DNA from: Kriegella sp965368185
Lineage (GTDB): Bacteria > Bacteroidota > Bacteroidia > Flavobacteriales > Flavobacteriaceae
DNA: 64,000 nucleotides
NCBI GenBank assembly: GCA_965368185.1
Contig: CBDULZ010000006.1
Span: forward strand, 1 to 64,000
Direction of reading: 5' to 3'
Shown here piece after piece: positions 1 through 8,354 of this stretch. Below the pieces are notes generated by a model. It ran no database searches. It saw nothing but the letters and a program-made list of their open reading frames with translations, and was not told the DNA's origin. Within the stretch, counting starts at the first letter, position 1. Each line of letters begins with the position of its first letter. The position numbers and the translations under genes are program-made.

Positions 1-211
1 AATTTTCAGCGATTTTCAAAAATCGTATCGAATTACGCAATATGTAATTTTCATTTGATTGTATTTCAAACAAGAAATCACAAAATAATATTCATGTCTG
101 AAGGACTGTATTTTTAAAGGGTAGAAAATACCTTAATGATAATAAACACAGAGGGATCCCTAAGAATTAACGGAGAAGTTATTTGTTGTACCTATGTTGT
201 ACCACTTCCAT
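1..211. other. Intergenic sequence left of tRNA-Arg
   Basis: This AT-rich stretch contains no convincing coding sequence on either strand. Its only notable structure is a tandem direct repeat, TGTTGTACC at 184-192 and again at 195-203. It flanks the 3' side of a minus-strand tRNA gene, a position where integrative elements often join, but no integrase or second att copy is visible in the window. Confidence 0.5.
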
Positions 212-240
212 AAAAAAAGGCTCCCGAAAAATCGGAAGCC
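212..240 (-). terminator. Rho-independent terminator after tRNA-Arg
   Basis: Read on the minus strand, a GC-rich hairpin (arms GGCTTCCGA and TCGGGAGCC around TTTT, one mismatch) is followed directly by seven T residues. It begins 11 bases downstream of the tRNA 3' end, so it most likely ends the tRNA transcript. Confidence 0.85.
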
Positions 241-250
241 CCATAAACAT

Positions 251-327
251 TGGTGATCGCGGAAGGATTCGAACCTTCGACCGTCTGCTTAGAAGGCAGA
301 TGCTCTATCCAGCTGAGCTACGCGACC
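251..327 (-). tRNA. tRNA-Arg (anticodon UCU)
   Basis: The minus strand folds as a standard cloverleaf of 74 nt plus an encoded CCA at 253-251. The acceptor stem GGTCGCG pairs with CGCGATC (one G-U pair), the anticodon loop is CTTCTAA giving UCU, and the T arm contains GGTTCGAATCC. It decodes AGA and AGG. The plus-strand reading of this gene gives the peptide often mis-annotated as a small protein; that was rejected. Confidence 0.97.
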
Positions 328-425
328 TAGTCGTCCATTCTTGGAAAAAATCCAAAAATGTGCCGCGAAGTTACTAAAAAATATAGATTCGATAACTGCA
401 AAATCAATCAAAAAAGAAATTATTG

Positions 426-1286
426 CTAAACTTCCCCATATGCTATGGCCGATTGCCTGGAAACACCAAGTCCTTCAATACCCAATTCGACCACATCGCC
501 AGCTTTTAAATAGCGTGGTGGATTAAAGCCCAGTCCCACACCAAAAGGCGTTCCCGTTGAAATAATATCACCGGGTAACAATGTCATAAACTGGCTGATA
601 TAACTTATCGAGGTCGGAATATCAAAAACAAAATCGGAAGTGTTACTATGCTGCAATTTTTCTCCATTTACCATTAACCACAAATCTAGATTGTGCGGAT
701 CACTAATTTCATCGGGAGTGGCAATAAATGGACCTAAAGGAGCAAAGGTATCACAACTTTTTCCTTTGACCCATTGACCGCTGCGCTCTATTTGAAATGC
801 CCGTTCGCTATAATCGTTGTGCAACACATACCCTGCAACATGATCCATGGCGTCAGCTTCGGAAACATAAGATGCCTTTTTACCGATCACCACGGCCAAC
901 TCGACTTCCCAATCGGTTTTTTCACTTCCTTTTGGAATAATAACGTCATCATTCGGACCTACTATGGCCGAAGTTGCTTTAAAAAACAAAACCGGCTCCT
1001 TGGGCACTTCCATACCACTTTCAGCGGCGTGCTTGGCATAATTCAAGCCAATGCAGATTATTTTTGAAGGGCGACAAAGCGGTGCGCCTAAACGAACACC
1101 GGCATCTACCACCGGACAAGTATCCGCGTTCCCGCTCAACCAATTTTTCAGCTGTTGCAGTCCATCACCTCCAAAAAAGGCTTCATCATAATCTTGACCG
1201 AAACCAGAAACATCAAGTCGTTTCCCATCTTCCAATTGTACTCCGGGTTTTTCATTTCCTTTCGCTCCAAATCGTATTAATTTCAT
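426..1286 (-). CDS. Fumarylacetoacetate hydrolase family protein
   Basis: This 286-residue cytoplasmic protein matches the FAH/2-hydroxyhepta-2,4-diene-1,7-dioate isomerase family, metal-dependent enzymes that cleave or hydrate 2-oxo acids in aromatic or sugar-acid catabolism. The N-terminal part (about 1-65) is the small cap region. The catalytic domain starts near residue 70 with PSKIICIGLNYAKH and carries the typical KPVLF-like (KEPVLFFK), DWEVELAVVIGK, GYVLHNDYSER and GDIISTGTPFGVG segments, including the acidic metal ligands in the EVELA region. The substrate cannot be read from the sequence. It ends about 100 bases from the tRNA-Arg gene and lies 194 bases downstream of the cytochrome/DUF1501 module, so joint transcription is possible but unproven. 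Ureidoglycolate lyase is a common annotation of close relatives. Confidence 0.93.
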   Translation of the reverse strand: MKLIRFGAKGNEKPGVQLEDGKRLDVSGFGQDYDEAFFGGDGLQQLKNWLSGNADTCPVVDAGVRLGAPLCRPSKIICIGLNYAKHAAESGMEVPKEPVLFFKATSAIVGPNDDVIIPKGSEKTDWEVELAVVIGKKASYVSEADAMDHVAGYVLHNDYSERAFQIERSGQWVKGKSCDTFAPLGPFIATPDEISDPHNLDLWLMVNGEKLQHSNTSDFVFDIPTSISYISQFMTLLPGDIISTGTPFGVGLGFNPPRYLKAGDVVELGIEGLGVSRQSAIAYGEV

Positions 1287-1480
1287 AATGTTTTAATTAT
1301 ATAGATTGTTCTAGTCTAAATTGGTCAAATTTCAATTTTAATATACTAGGTTATTAGTCACTCTTGGCACCTTGGTAAATTACAAAAACATATCAAATCC
1401 ATTAACGAATACTGTATTGAAATCGAATTTGGCCAAAAATACGGGTGGACTTCGCGCGGCCTACGTTTTCCCGCATCGAT

Positions 1481-2941
1481 CTACTGGATTGACTTGTCCC
1501 CGTCGTCGGATGTTGGAATGGAATCCGCACCTACAAAAAATGGTTGGATTGCCGCATCGATCCCGTTATCTATCAAAAGCGCCGGGGCCACATTCCGTAA
1601 ATTGTCCAAAGCGCTTTGCGATATGTTGGTATCCCATAGATACAAACTTTTCAATTTTGTCAAATTCTTAAAAACGGCAGCACTTGGGTCCCCGATATCG
1701 GTACCGTATACTTTCAGGGTATGCAGGTTCGAGAGGTTTTTAAGACCTTCGATCTGGGTATCGTTGATCGGGGTACGATCGACCTCAAGCCATTCCAGAT
1801 TATCACAGCTTCCGACCAGTTCCATCTCCTGTTCACCTATGGGCAGCCCACTAAGGTCCATCTGCACGATGTTCTTGCTGATGGCCTTCAGGTCCAATAT
1901 CAATCGGGAATCGTATTTGGGTGGTTTGTACATATTGATGTGCAGCGCATCTGTATTTCCGGCGATCCGTCCGATGGTCAGGTAATCAGAACTCAACCGT
2001 TGAATGGTACTATCGGCCACCTTGGGCAGTTTGGCCCATTTTTCCATGGGGTCGGGCACCATCATTTCCTTGACTAGGGAGGCCAGGGGTTCGTTGGCAC
2101 CCAAATGATTCAGGCGTACCGTATCGGAAGCCCCGAGGGCGATCCAACGTTCTAAAATTTGTATTTCGTTGGTGCTCAATGGCTTTTCCCCCTCAGGCGG
2201 CATATGTTCCTCATCGGCCATGGGAAGGTGCAACCTTTTAATAATCTCGCTTTTTTCAGGGTCTCCGGGGACCAAAGTGCTCCCGCTCTCCCCCCCCTTC
2301 AAAAGTCCGTCAAGATCGGTCATCAACAATTCGCCTTTCTGCTTGTTTGGATTATGGCAGGAAACACAGTTATTCTTCAGTATTCGTGCCACTACGTGTT
2401 GGTAGATCAACGGATTGTCGGGTATCGGTCCGTCCATATCCTTTTTAGTGGGTAGCGCCAGGAAGTTTTCCCCGTGGGTAATCATACCCCCGAAATGCCC
2501 CGTGAATCCGACCAGAACGACCAGTAGTCCCTGAAGCGCTTTGGTGTAAACGGTCTTTCCAAAACCTTCTCCGTCGAGCCAATACCACACGACTGCCACT
2601 AGGGCGGTACCGGCCCCCAGCCATTGGTGCCAAAACAGCAGATTGCCCTTTTCCATGACCTCCTTGCCCAGAAAAAAACCTGAAATAGCTGTTACCAAGG
2701 CGGTAATAGTTGCTACGGTAAGCAATGCCCTGGGTACATTTTTTCCAGTTAGCCCCAAAAAAGCTGCGATCAACAAAAGAACAATGGGAAAATGCAGAAT
2801 CAACGGATGCCAACGCCCCAACCAAGCAATGAGGTTCGGTAGCCGTAGGAACGACTCGAAGATCAAGCAGAACACGAGAAATACGGAAAGGCCAAAAATG
2901 AGTAAATCGACCCTTCGATTTTTTGTAGCGGTGGATGTCAT
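1481..2941 (-). CDS. DUF2231 membrane protein with c-type cytochrome and LRR domains
   Basis: This 486-residue protein combines three parts. Residues 10-155 hold about five membrane helices of the DUF2231 type, including WHPLILHFPIVLLL. Around residues 175-270 lies a planctomycete-type cytochrome domain with one heme c motif, C192-V-S-C195-H196, and a downstream MPPEGEKP segment that could give the distal Met ligand. Residues about 365-470 are leucine-rich repeats (for example LEWLEVDRTPINDTQIEGL). The topology suggests a membrane-anchored periplasmic electron carrier with a binding surface. It is the last gene of a three-gene run, three bases after the DUF1501 gene. Substrate and electron partner are unknown. 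The domain assignment is secure, the function is not. Confidence 0.88.
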   Translation of the reverse strand: MTSTATKNRRVDLLIFGLSVFLVFCLIFESFLRLPNLIAWLGRWHPLILHFPIVLLLIAAFLGLTGKNVPRALLTVATITALVTAISGFFLGKEVMEKGNLLFWHQWLGAGTALVAVVWYWLDGEGFGKTVYTKALQGLLVVLVGFTGHFGGMITHGENFLALPTKKDMDGPIPDNPLIYQHVVARILKNNCVSCHNPNKQKGELLMTDLDGLLKGGESGSTLVPGDPEKSEIIKRLHLPMADEEHMPPEGEKPLSTNEIQILERWIALGASDTVRLNHLGANEPLASLVKEMMVPDPMEKWAKLPKVADSTIQRLSSDYLTIGRIAGNTDALHINMYKPPKYDSRLILDLKAISKNIVQMDLSGLPIGEQEMELVGSCDNLEWLEVDRTPINDTQIEGLKNLSNLHTLKVYGTDIGDPSAAVFKNLTKLKSLYLWDTNISQSALDNLRNVAPALLIDNGIDAAIQPFFVGADSIPTSDDGDKSIQ

Positions 2942-2944
2942 AGG

Positions 2945-4405
2945 TTATGCCAACAAATCTTTTATAACATTACCCGCCACATCCGTCAATCGGAATCGGC
3001 GCCCTTGATATTTATAGGTCAACTGCTCGTGCTGTAGGCCCATAGTATGTAATAGCGTAGCGTGAAAATCATTTATATGTACCGGGTTCTCAACGACGTT
3101 GTACCCGAATTCATCGGTCTGGCCATAGGTAATCCCCGGTTTGATGCCCCCACCGGCCATCCAGATACTGAATGCCCTGGGGTGATGGTCCCTTCCATAG
3201 TTTTCTGGGTCGAACTTCCCCTGGCAGTAGTTGGTGCGCCCGAACTCGCCGCCCCAAATGACCAGGGTATCCTCCAGCATGCCCCTTTGTTTCAGATCGA
3301 GTATCAATGCCGCAGAAGCCTGATCGACATCCTTTGCCTGACCCGCCATTTCATTGGGCAGGTTACCGTGTTGATCCCATCCTTGGTGGTACAATTGTAT
3401 GAACCTGACCCCGTTCTCGGCCAACCTTCGGGCCTGTAGGGCATTTGCGGCATAGGTGCCGGGTACTTGGCAATCTTCACCATATAATTTTATAATCGAT
3501 TCCGGTTCTTTCGAAATATCCATGACATCGGGTACGGACATCTGCATGCGGTAGGCCATCTCATATTGTGCGATACGCGATTCTATCTCGTCGTCGCCCG
3601 TTTCTACATGGTGCAATTTGTTCAGCGACGATACGTTGTCGAGCAGATGGCGCTTGTCGGAACGGGATATACCCTCGGGATCGTTAAGGTAAAGTACCGG
3701 ATTCTTTCCTGCACGCAGCAATACCCCCTGATGTTTAGAATCAAGGAACCCGCTCGACCATAGCTTGGAATACAGACCTTGGCTATTGCCTTTTCCACGG
3801 GATGTGAGTACCACAAAAGAAGGAAGGTTCTTGTTCTCGCTGCCAAGCCCATAGCTCATCCACGACCCCATACTGGGCCTGCCCCCCTGTTGGCTTCCCG
3901 TTTGAAAAAAGGTAATGGCCGGGTCATGGTTGATTGCCTCGGTATGCATACTTCTTACGATACAGATCTCGTCAGCGATTTTGGCGATATGGGGGAAAAA
4001 ATCACTGACCCAGGCCCCGCTTTTTCCATGTTGGTTGAATTTCACCGCAGGGGGCATCAGGGGGAACTTGTCCTGTCCCGAAGTCATTCCCGTCAATCGC
4101 TGTCCGTTCCTAATCGATTCGGGCAGATCCTCGCCCATCCGTTTTCGCAGCGTAGGTTTGTGGTCGAAAGTTTCCAGTTGCGAGGGCGCCCCGGCCTGGA
4201 ATAGATAGATAACGCGTTTGGCCTTGGGCGCGAAATGGGGTATTCCCAAAGCCCTACCGGTCAGAACATCCTGTTGCCTTTTAAAAAGGTCGGGTATCAA
4301 TAACGACCCTAGTGCCAAAGAACCGATACCCACGCTCAACTGGGAAAAAAAATGCCTCCGGTTTACCTTTAACGGGCTTTCATTGTTTGTTTTGTCTTTT
4401 TCCAT
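2945..4405 (-). CDS. Tat-exported DUF1501 (sulfatase-like fold) protein
   Basis: This 486-residue protein belongs to the DUF1501 family, which is related to the alkaline phosphatase/sulfatase fold. The N-terminus is a clear twin-arginine signal, N-R16-R17-H-F-F followed by a hydrophobic run, so the folded protein should be exported by Tat, as expected for a cofactor- or metal-binding enzyme. Characteristic segments include VIYLFQAGAPSQLETFDHKP, VRSMHTEAINHDPA, WDQHGNLP and VIWGGEFGRT. It lies between the PSCyt1/PSD1 gene (4-base gap) and the cytochrome-LRR gene (3-base gap), which implies one transcript. DUF1501 and PSD1 genes are commonly paired in Planctomycetes and marine Bacteroidota. Their reaction is not established; polysaccharide or sugar oxidation has been suggested from context. 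Confidence 0.9.
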   Translation of the reverse strand: MEKDKTNNESPLKVNRRHFFSQLSVGIGSLALGSLLIPDLFKRQQDVLTGRALGIPHFAPKAKRVIYLFQAGAPSQLETFDHKPTLRKRMGEDLPESIRNGQRLTGMTSGQDKFPLMPPAVKFNQHGKSGAWVSDFFPHIAKIADEICIVRSMHTEAINHDPAITFFQTGSQQGGRPSMGSWMSYGLGSENKNLPSFVVLTSRGKGNSQGLYSKLWSSGFLDSKHQGVLLRAGKNPVLYLNDPEGISRSDKRHLLDNVSSLNKLHHVETGDDEIESRIAQYEMAYRMQMSVPDVMDISKEPESIIKLYGEDCQVPGTYAANALQARRLAENGVRFIQLYHQGWDQHGNLPNEMAGQAKDVDQASAALILDLKQRGMLEDTLVIWGGEFGRTNYCQGKFDPENYGRDHHPRAFSIWMAGGGIKPGITYGQTDEFGYNVVENPVHINDFHATLLHTMGLQHEQLTYKYQGRRFRLTDVAGNVIKDLLA

Positions 4406-4409
4406 GATT

Positions 4410-6752
4410 TTATTCTATCGTAATGGTCTCATCCAAATTATAGATGACCTGTGCCGTAAGCATCAGGGCAGCGGTCTTCACGGGATCCGTATCCCGCTTT
4501 TCGTAATTCCCGACGGCCAACAATTTTTCGGCATCTTCCTTGCTCTCCAAAAACTTCTGGAATGCATCTTCATAGTACAGTTCCAAAGTTTGCAGTTCCT
4601 CCTTTCGGGGCTTTCTCACCAATATATTCCTAAACACATCCTGAACTAGGGAGTCGGAATGGGTACTTGAGGCCACTTCGTTCTGTGCCAAAACCCGTGC
4701 GGCTTCCAACATCTGTACATCGTTCTGCAGGGCAAGCGCCTGCAATGGCGTATTGGTCTTCTGACGCCTCACTTCGCAAAAATCGCGGTTCGGGGCATCG
4801 AAGATCGACATGGTGGGAGGCGGCAATGTGCGTTTCCACAGCGTATACAGGGAACGCCTATACAACTTTTCGCCCTCATCTTCCACGTATTTCGTCAAAA
4901 CACCCCGATTGCCTCCGGCATTGGTCTCCTCCCACAGCCCGGCGGGCTGATACGGTTTTACACTTGGCCCTCCAATTTCGCGATTTAGTACACCACTGGT
5001 AGCCAGTACATAATCACGAATCATCTCACCGCTCATTCTGAAACGCGGTGCCCGTGCCAACAATTTGTTTTCAGGGTCGGCCTTTTTCAGTTCGGGCTTG
5101 AGCTCTGAACTTTGTTGGTACGTGGCAGAAAGCACTATTTTCTTCAACAAGTATTTGATGTCCCAGCCATTCTCCATAAAATCCTTGGAAAGCCAATCCA
5201 ACAATTTGGGATGGGTAGGCAAACTGCCCTGTACCCCGAAATCCTCTTCGGTTTCCACCAACCCCTTACCGAACAACATCGACCAGGTACGGTTTACAAA
5301 AACGCGGGCCGTGAGCGGGTTATCGGTACTGGTCACCCATTTTGCGAGGCCCAATCTGTTCTTGGGCAGGTCTTCTGAAAAGGGGTAGATGCGTTCCGGG
5401 GTTCCCGGTAACACTTCATCGGTGGGGTCATCATAATTGCCACGGTTCAACACATAATTTTCCTTTGGTGCCGAATCGTTCATGACCATTACGTTTATTT
5501 TTTCGTTCTCCTTCATATTGATGAAGTCGAGTACACCCTTAGTCTCCTCTTGGGTTATGGTGATATAGGGTGCATCGGCAAAATATTTTTGGTTCTTGGC
5601 CTGAACGGCATCCATTTGCAGACCCTTTTCATTCACTTGGTTGAAGAAGGAGTAGACCTCGAAGTAATTTTTCTGGGATATGGCATCGTATTTATGGTCA
5701 TGGCATTTGGCACATTCAAGAGTGATGCCCAAAATGCCCTTGCCCAAGGTATTGGTACGGTCCACTACATAATTGGACCGGTATTCTTCTTGGATAACCC
5801 CGCCTTCCTGGGTAATGGGGTGGTTGCGGTTGAAACCGGTGGCCAAGATTTGTTCTTTGGTGGCGTTGGGCAAGAGATCGCCCGCCAATTGCCAGGTAAG
5901 GAATTCATCGTAAGGAAGGTTCTCGTTGAACGCATGGATCACCCAATCGCGCCAGGGCCACATGGTACGGTAGCTGTCGTCTTGATAACCATGAGAATCG
6001 GCATAGCGGGCAACGTCAAGCCAGGTCTGGGTCATACGTTCGCCATAGGCCGGGGAGGCCAGAAATTCATCGACGAGGCGCTCAAGACCTTCCTCCGACG
6101 GATCTTTTTCCAGTTTTTCTATTTGATCCTCCGTCGGCGGAAGACCAGTAAGGGCCAATGCTATTCTGCGCAAAAGAACGTCTTTTTCAGCACGCTTGGA
6201 AGGCACGAGCTCGTTCTCCTCCAACTTCTCGAGTATAAAGGCATCTATCTCATTATGCCCCCAATCGGTCGTTACCGTTTTGGGAAGTTCGGATTTCTCG
6301 GGCGGAATATAGGCCCAGTGCTTTTCGAAGTTGGCGCCCTGTTTGATCCATTTCTTAATCAGTTCCTTCTCGTGGGGTTTGAGCTTCAATTGTGAATCGG
6401 AGGGTGGCATGACCTCGTTCGCATCCTCCGAAACAATACGCTGGTATAGCATGCTCATATTCGGCCTGCCGGCTACAAGCGCATGTTTGCCAGGGTTTTC
6501 AGGCAGCTCGGCAAAGGCATTTTCTTCAAGGTCGAGCCTCAGGTCCGCCTTGCGCTGATTGGCATCGGGGCCATGGCAGGTATAGCAATTGTCGGAAAGT
6601 ATGGGCTTAATATGGAAGTTGTAGTCGACCACATCGGGTATCTTCACCTTCGTATATTCGCCGCTCTTAAAGGTGAACACACCTTGCTTCAGGGCAAAGA
6701 GAACCCCGACCAAAATTGCAAGAATGACGAAAATGCCTAGCTTTTGTTTCAT
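4410..6752 (-). CDS. PSCyt1/PSD1 (DUF1549-DUF1553) cytochrome protein
   Basis: This 780-residue protein has an N-terminal membrane anchor or signal (residues 5-25), then a planctomycete-type cytochrome domain with C56-Y-T-C59-H60 and a likely distal Met at M115 (NEVMPPSD). A DUF1549 domain spans about 165-370 and itself contains a second CxxCH, C347-A-K-C350-H351. A DUF1553 domain fills about 465-760 (FVNRTWSMLFGKGLVETEEDF, RRSLYTLWKRT, TPLQALALQND). The expected location is the periplasm. It is the first gene of the three-gene module with DUF1501 and the DUF2231-cytochrome protein. Two heme motifs suggest electron transfer, but the family has no settled activity. The long plus-strand open frame opposite it is a shadow. 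Confidence 0.92.
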   Translation of the reverse strand: MKQKLGIFVILAILVGVLFALKQGVFTFKSGEYTKVKIPDVVDYNFHIKPILSDNCYTCHGPDANQRKADLRLDLEENAFAELPENPGKHALVAGRPNMSMLYQRIVSEDANEVMPPSDSQLKLKPHEKELIKKWIKQGANFEKHWAYIPPEKSELPKTVTTDWGHNEIDAFILEKLEENELVPSKRAEKDVLLRRIALALTGLPPTEDQIEKLEKDPSEEGLERLVDEFLASPAYGERMTQTWLDVARYADSHGYQDDSYRTMWPWRDWVIHAFNENLPYDEFLTWQLAGDLLPNATKEQILATGFNRNHPITQEGGVIQEEYRSNYVVDRTNTLGKGILGITLECAKCHDHKYDAISQKNYFEVYSFFNQVNEKGLQMDAVQAKNQKYFADAPYITITQEETKGVLDFINMKENEKINVMVMNDSAPKENYVLNRGNYDDPTDEVLPGTPERIYPFSEDLPKNRLGLAKWVTSTDNPLTARVFVNRTWSMLFGKGLVETEEDFGVQGSLPTHPKLLDWLSKDFMENGWDIKYLLKKIVLSATYQQSSELKPELKKADPENKLLARAPRFRMSGEMIRDYVLATSGVLNREIGGPSVKPYQPAGLWEETNAGGNRGVLTKYVEDEGEKLYRRSLYTLWKRTLPPPTMSIFDAPNRDFCEVRRQKTNTPLQALALQNDVQMLEAARVLAQNEVASSTHSDSLVQDVFRNILVRKPRKEELQTLELYYEDAFQKFLESKEDAEKLLAVGNYEKRDTDPVKTAALMLTAQVIYNLDETITIE

Positions 6753-7014
6753 TAAAGTAAAAATTATTGCCTATAAAGTTAGTGATTTCCTAATGATAAG
6801 CCTAGAAACCTTTTTGACTCTAAATAGTTATTATTTTGCCAACGACGCAGTATATTTCGGCTTTGAATAGGAAAAAATAATACTTTCAGGCAGTACAAAA
6901 GACAGTATTCAATACTTCTATTATGATAACAATTAATTGGAGAAAAAGTTCACAGTCTGCAAACCCACAACAATTGCAGATTTAAAATTATAGAAAGCCT
7001 CTAAAAATGGTTCT

Positions 7015-7557
7015 TTATTCTTTAGTGAAGGTCAAATCAAAGTTTACGGTTACATCTTCACCTACCACAATAGAACCGAACATGGCCGTGGGAGGCTCCA
7101 TATTAAAATCTGCCAATTTTAGTCCTTTGGCCCCGCTTAATTTCAATTTACCATCTGCTTGCACCACTTTCGTCTCAATTTCTACCTCTTTTTCAACACC
7201 TGCGATGTTCAACACACCTGAAAGTGTTTGATTTTCCTCTCCCAGATTGCTAACATCCTTTAATGAAAAAATCACCTTTGGATGTTCTTCTTTTCTCAAA
7301 GCTTCGTGCATTTTTTTGTCCATAGCCGCCCCTCGCTCGCTTATAATATCTTCTACAGGCACTTCAAAAGAAACCTCATTTAGTGCAGCGGTAGTAGCCT
7401 TTAAGGTTCCGGACAAGGTATTAGCGGTAACCGTCCAATCATGAATGGTCGATGAACCATCAATTGTCAATGTACTCTCAGATGAAAGTGAGTACGTATC
7501 TTGTGCCAACGCATTCAACGTTAGACCTAGGAACATAAAAATAAAAGCTTTTTTCAT
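7015..7557 (-). CDS. YceI-family periplasmic protein
   Basis: The 180-residue product starts with a signal peptide (MKKAFIFMFLGLTLNALAQ) and continues as a YceI-like lipocalin-fold beta barrel. Family markers are LTIDGSSTIHDWTVTA near the start, the central basic stretch ALRKEEHPKVIFSL, and a C-terminal VTVNFDLTF strand. YceI proteins bind isoprenoid or other lipophilic molecules in the periplasm; no enzyme activity is established for this branch. It follows the VOC gene by 86 bases on the same strand, so co-transcription is possible. Confidence 0.92.
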   Translation of the reverse strand: MKKAFIFMFLGLTLNALAQDTYSLSSESTLTIDGSSTIHDWTVTANTLSGTLKATTAALNEVSFEVPVEDIISERGAAMDKKMHEALRKEEHPKVIFSLKDVSNLGEENQTLSGVLNIAGVEKEVEIETKVVQADGKLKLSGAKGLKLADFNMEPPTAMFGSIVVGEDVTVNFDLTFTKE

Positions 7558-7643
7558 TTGTCTACTATTATATTTAATTTAAAAACCGCAAGACATTGAT
7601 TTCTATCAATTGTCGGATATTTTTATAGCCTCAATTAAAAATA

Positions 7644-8339
7644 TTAACTCCAAAGGAGTCGTTCACCATCATTCAACAATCGGCTGATCTCGTTGTTCTC
7701 GAACTTTAAACCGGTTACTTTCCCCTGATCTTTATACCAAATTGAAAAATCATTTCTTATTGCAGGTCTATTCGTGGGCAACCAATTTCTTCCTTCCTTC
7801 ACCACAATAATCACACCGTTGTAATCTCCTACCCAACAAAACACGTCATTGAAACCAATTTCATCTAATGGTTCAACGTTGAACTCGTGCACTAGTCTTT
7901 CGGCTGCTTGCAACGGATTTTTTACAGGAAGACCTATTTCATTTACCTTAATAATACTATTGGCCGAAAATGTATTTTGCGACCTATACTTCAACGTAGG
8001 CCTTTCGATAAATTCAACAATATTTGCGTCTTTATCATAGAAATAAATAGCCTTTCCGGAATCAAAATAAATAACTTTATCATTCCTTAATCTCAATAAC
8101 TCGATAGATCTATCTTCTATATAAGCTATTGCCGATTCTAAAGATTTTGGAGGTATTAGAAAGGCAAAATGATAGTAAGACATGGTGTCAGACTTCTCAA
8201 ATATCAACTTGTTTTCTTTGGTAATTACCTCCAATGTTGAAGCCGAAGTGCGTATACAATCGAAACCCAATACATCTGAATAGAAACTTTCTTGCTCATT
8301 TATATTCTGCGAGAAAATTTTTAATTCTTGGATTTCCAT
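7644..8339 (-). CDS. VOC/glyoxalase-like superfamily protein
   Basis: This 231-residue cytoplasmic protein begins with a typical vicinal-oxygen-chelate module (MEIQELKIFSQNINEQESFY, then FYDKDANIVEFIERP near residue 105-115, the segment that usually supplies a metal-binding Glu). A second half, residues 130-230, appears to be another divergent beta-alpha-beta module. The first His ligand expected near the N-terminus is not obvious, so metal-dependent activity is doubtful. The gene starts 15 bases after the stop of the SUMF1-fold lipoprotein, which suggests one transcript. The substrate is unknown. Confidence 0.8.
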   Translation of the reverse strand: MEIQELKIFSQNINEQESFYSDVLGFDCIRTSASTLEVITKENKLIFEKSDTMSYYHFAFLIPPKSLESAIAYIEDRSIELLRLRNDKVIYFDSGKAIYFYDKDANIVEFIERPTLKYRSQNTFSANSIIKVNEIGLPVKNPLQAAERLVHEFNVEPLDEIGFNDVFCWVGDYNGVIIVVKEGRNWLPTNRPAIRNDFSIWYKDQGKVTGLKFENNEISRLLNDGERLLWS

Positions 8340-8354
8340 CTTTTCCCAATAAAC

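Noticed and set aside
183..377. Plus-strand 64-codon open frame across the tRNA-Arg gene
   Set aside because: It is the antisense reading of the tRNA, a well-known source of false small proteins.
3779..4204. Plus-strand open frame opposite the DUF1501 gene
   Set aside because: Composition and low-complexity sequence indicate a shadow of the real minus-strand gene.
5550..6395. Long plus-strand open frame (281 codons) opposite the PSD1 gene
   Set aside because: The minus strand encodes a full-length DUF1549/DUF1553 protein with clear motifs; the plus frame has no recognisable domain.
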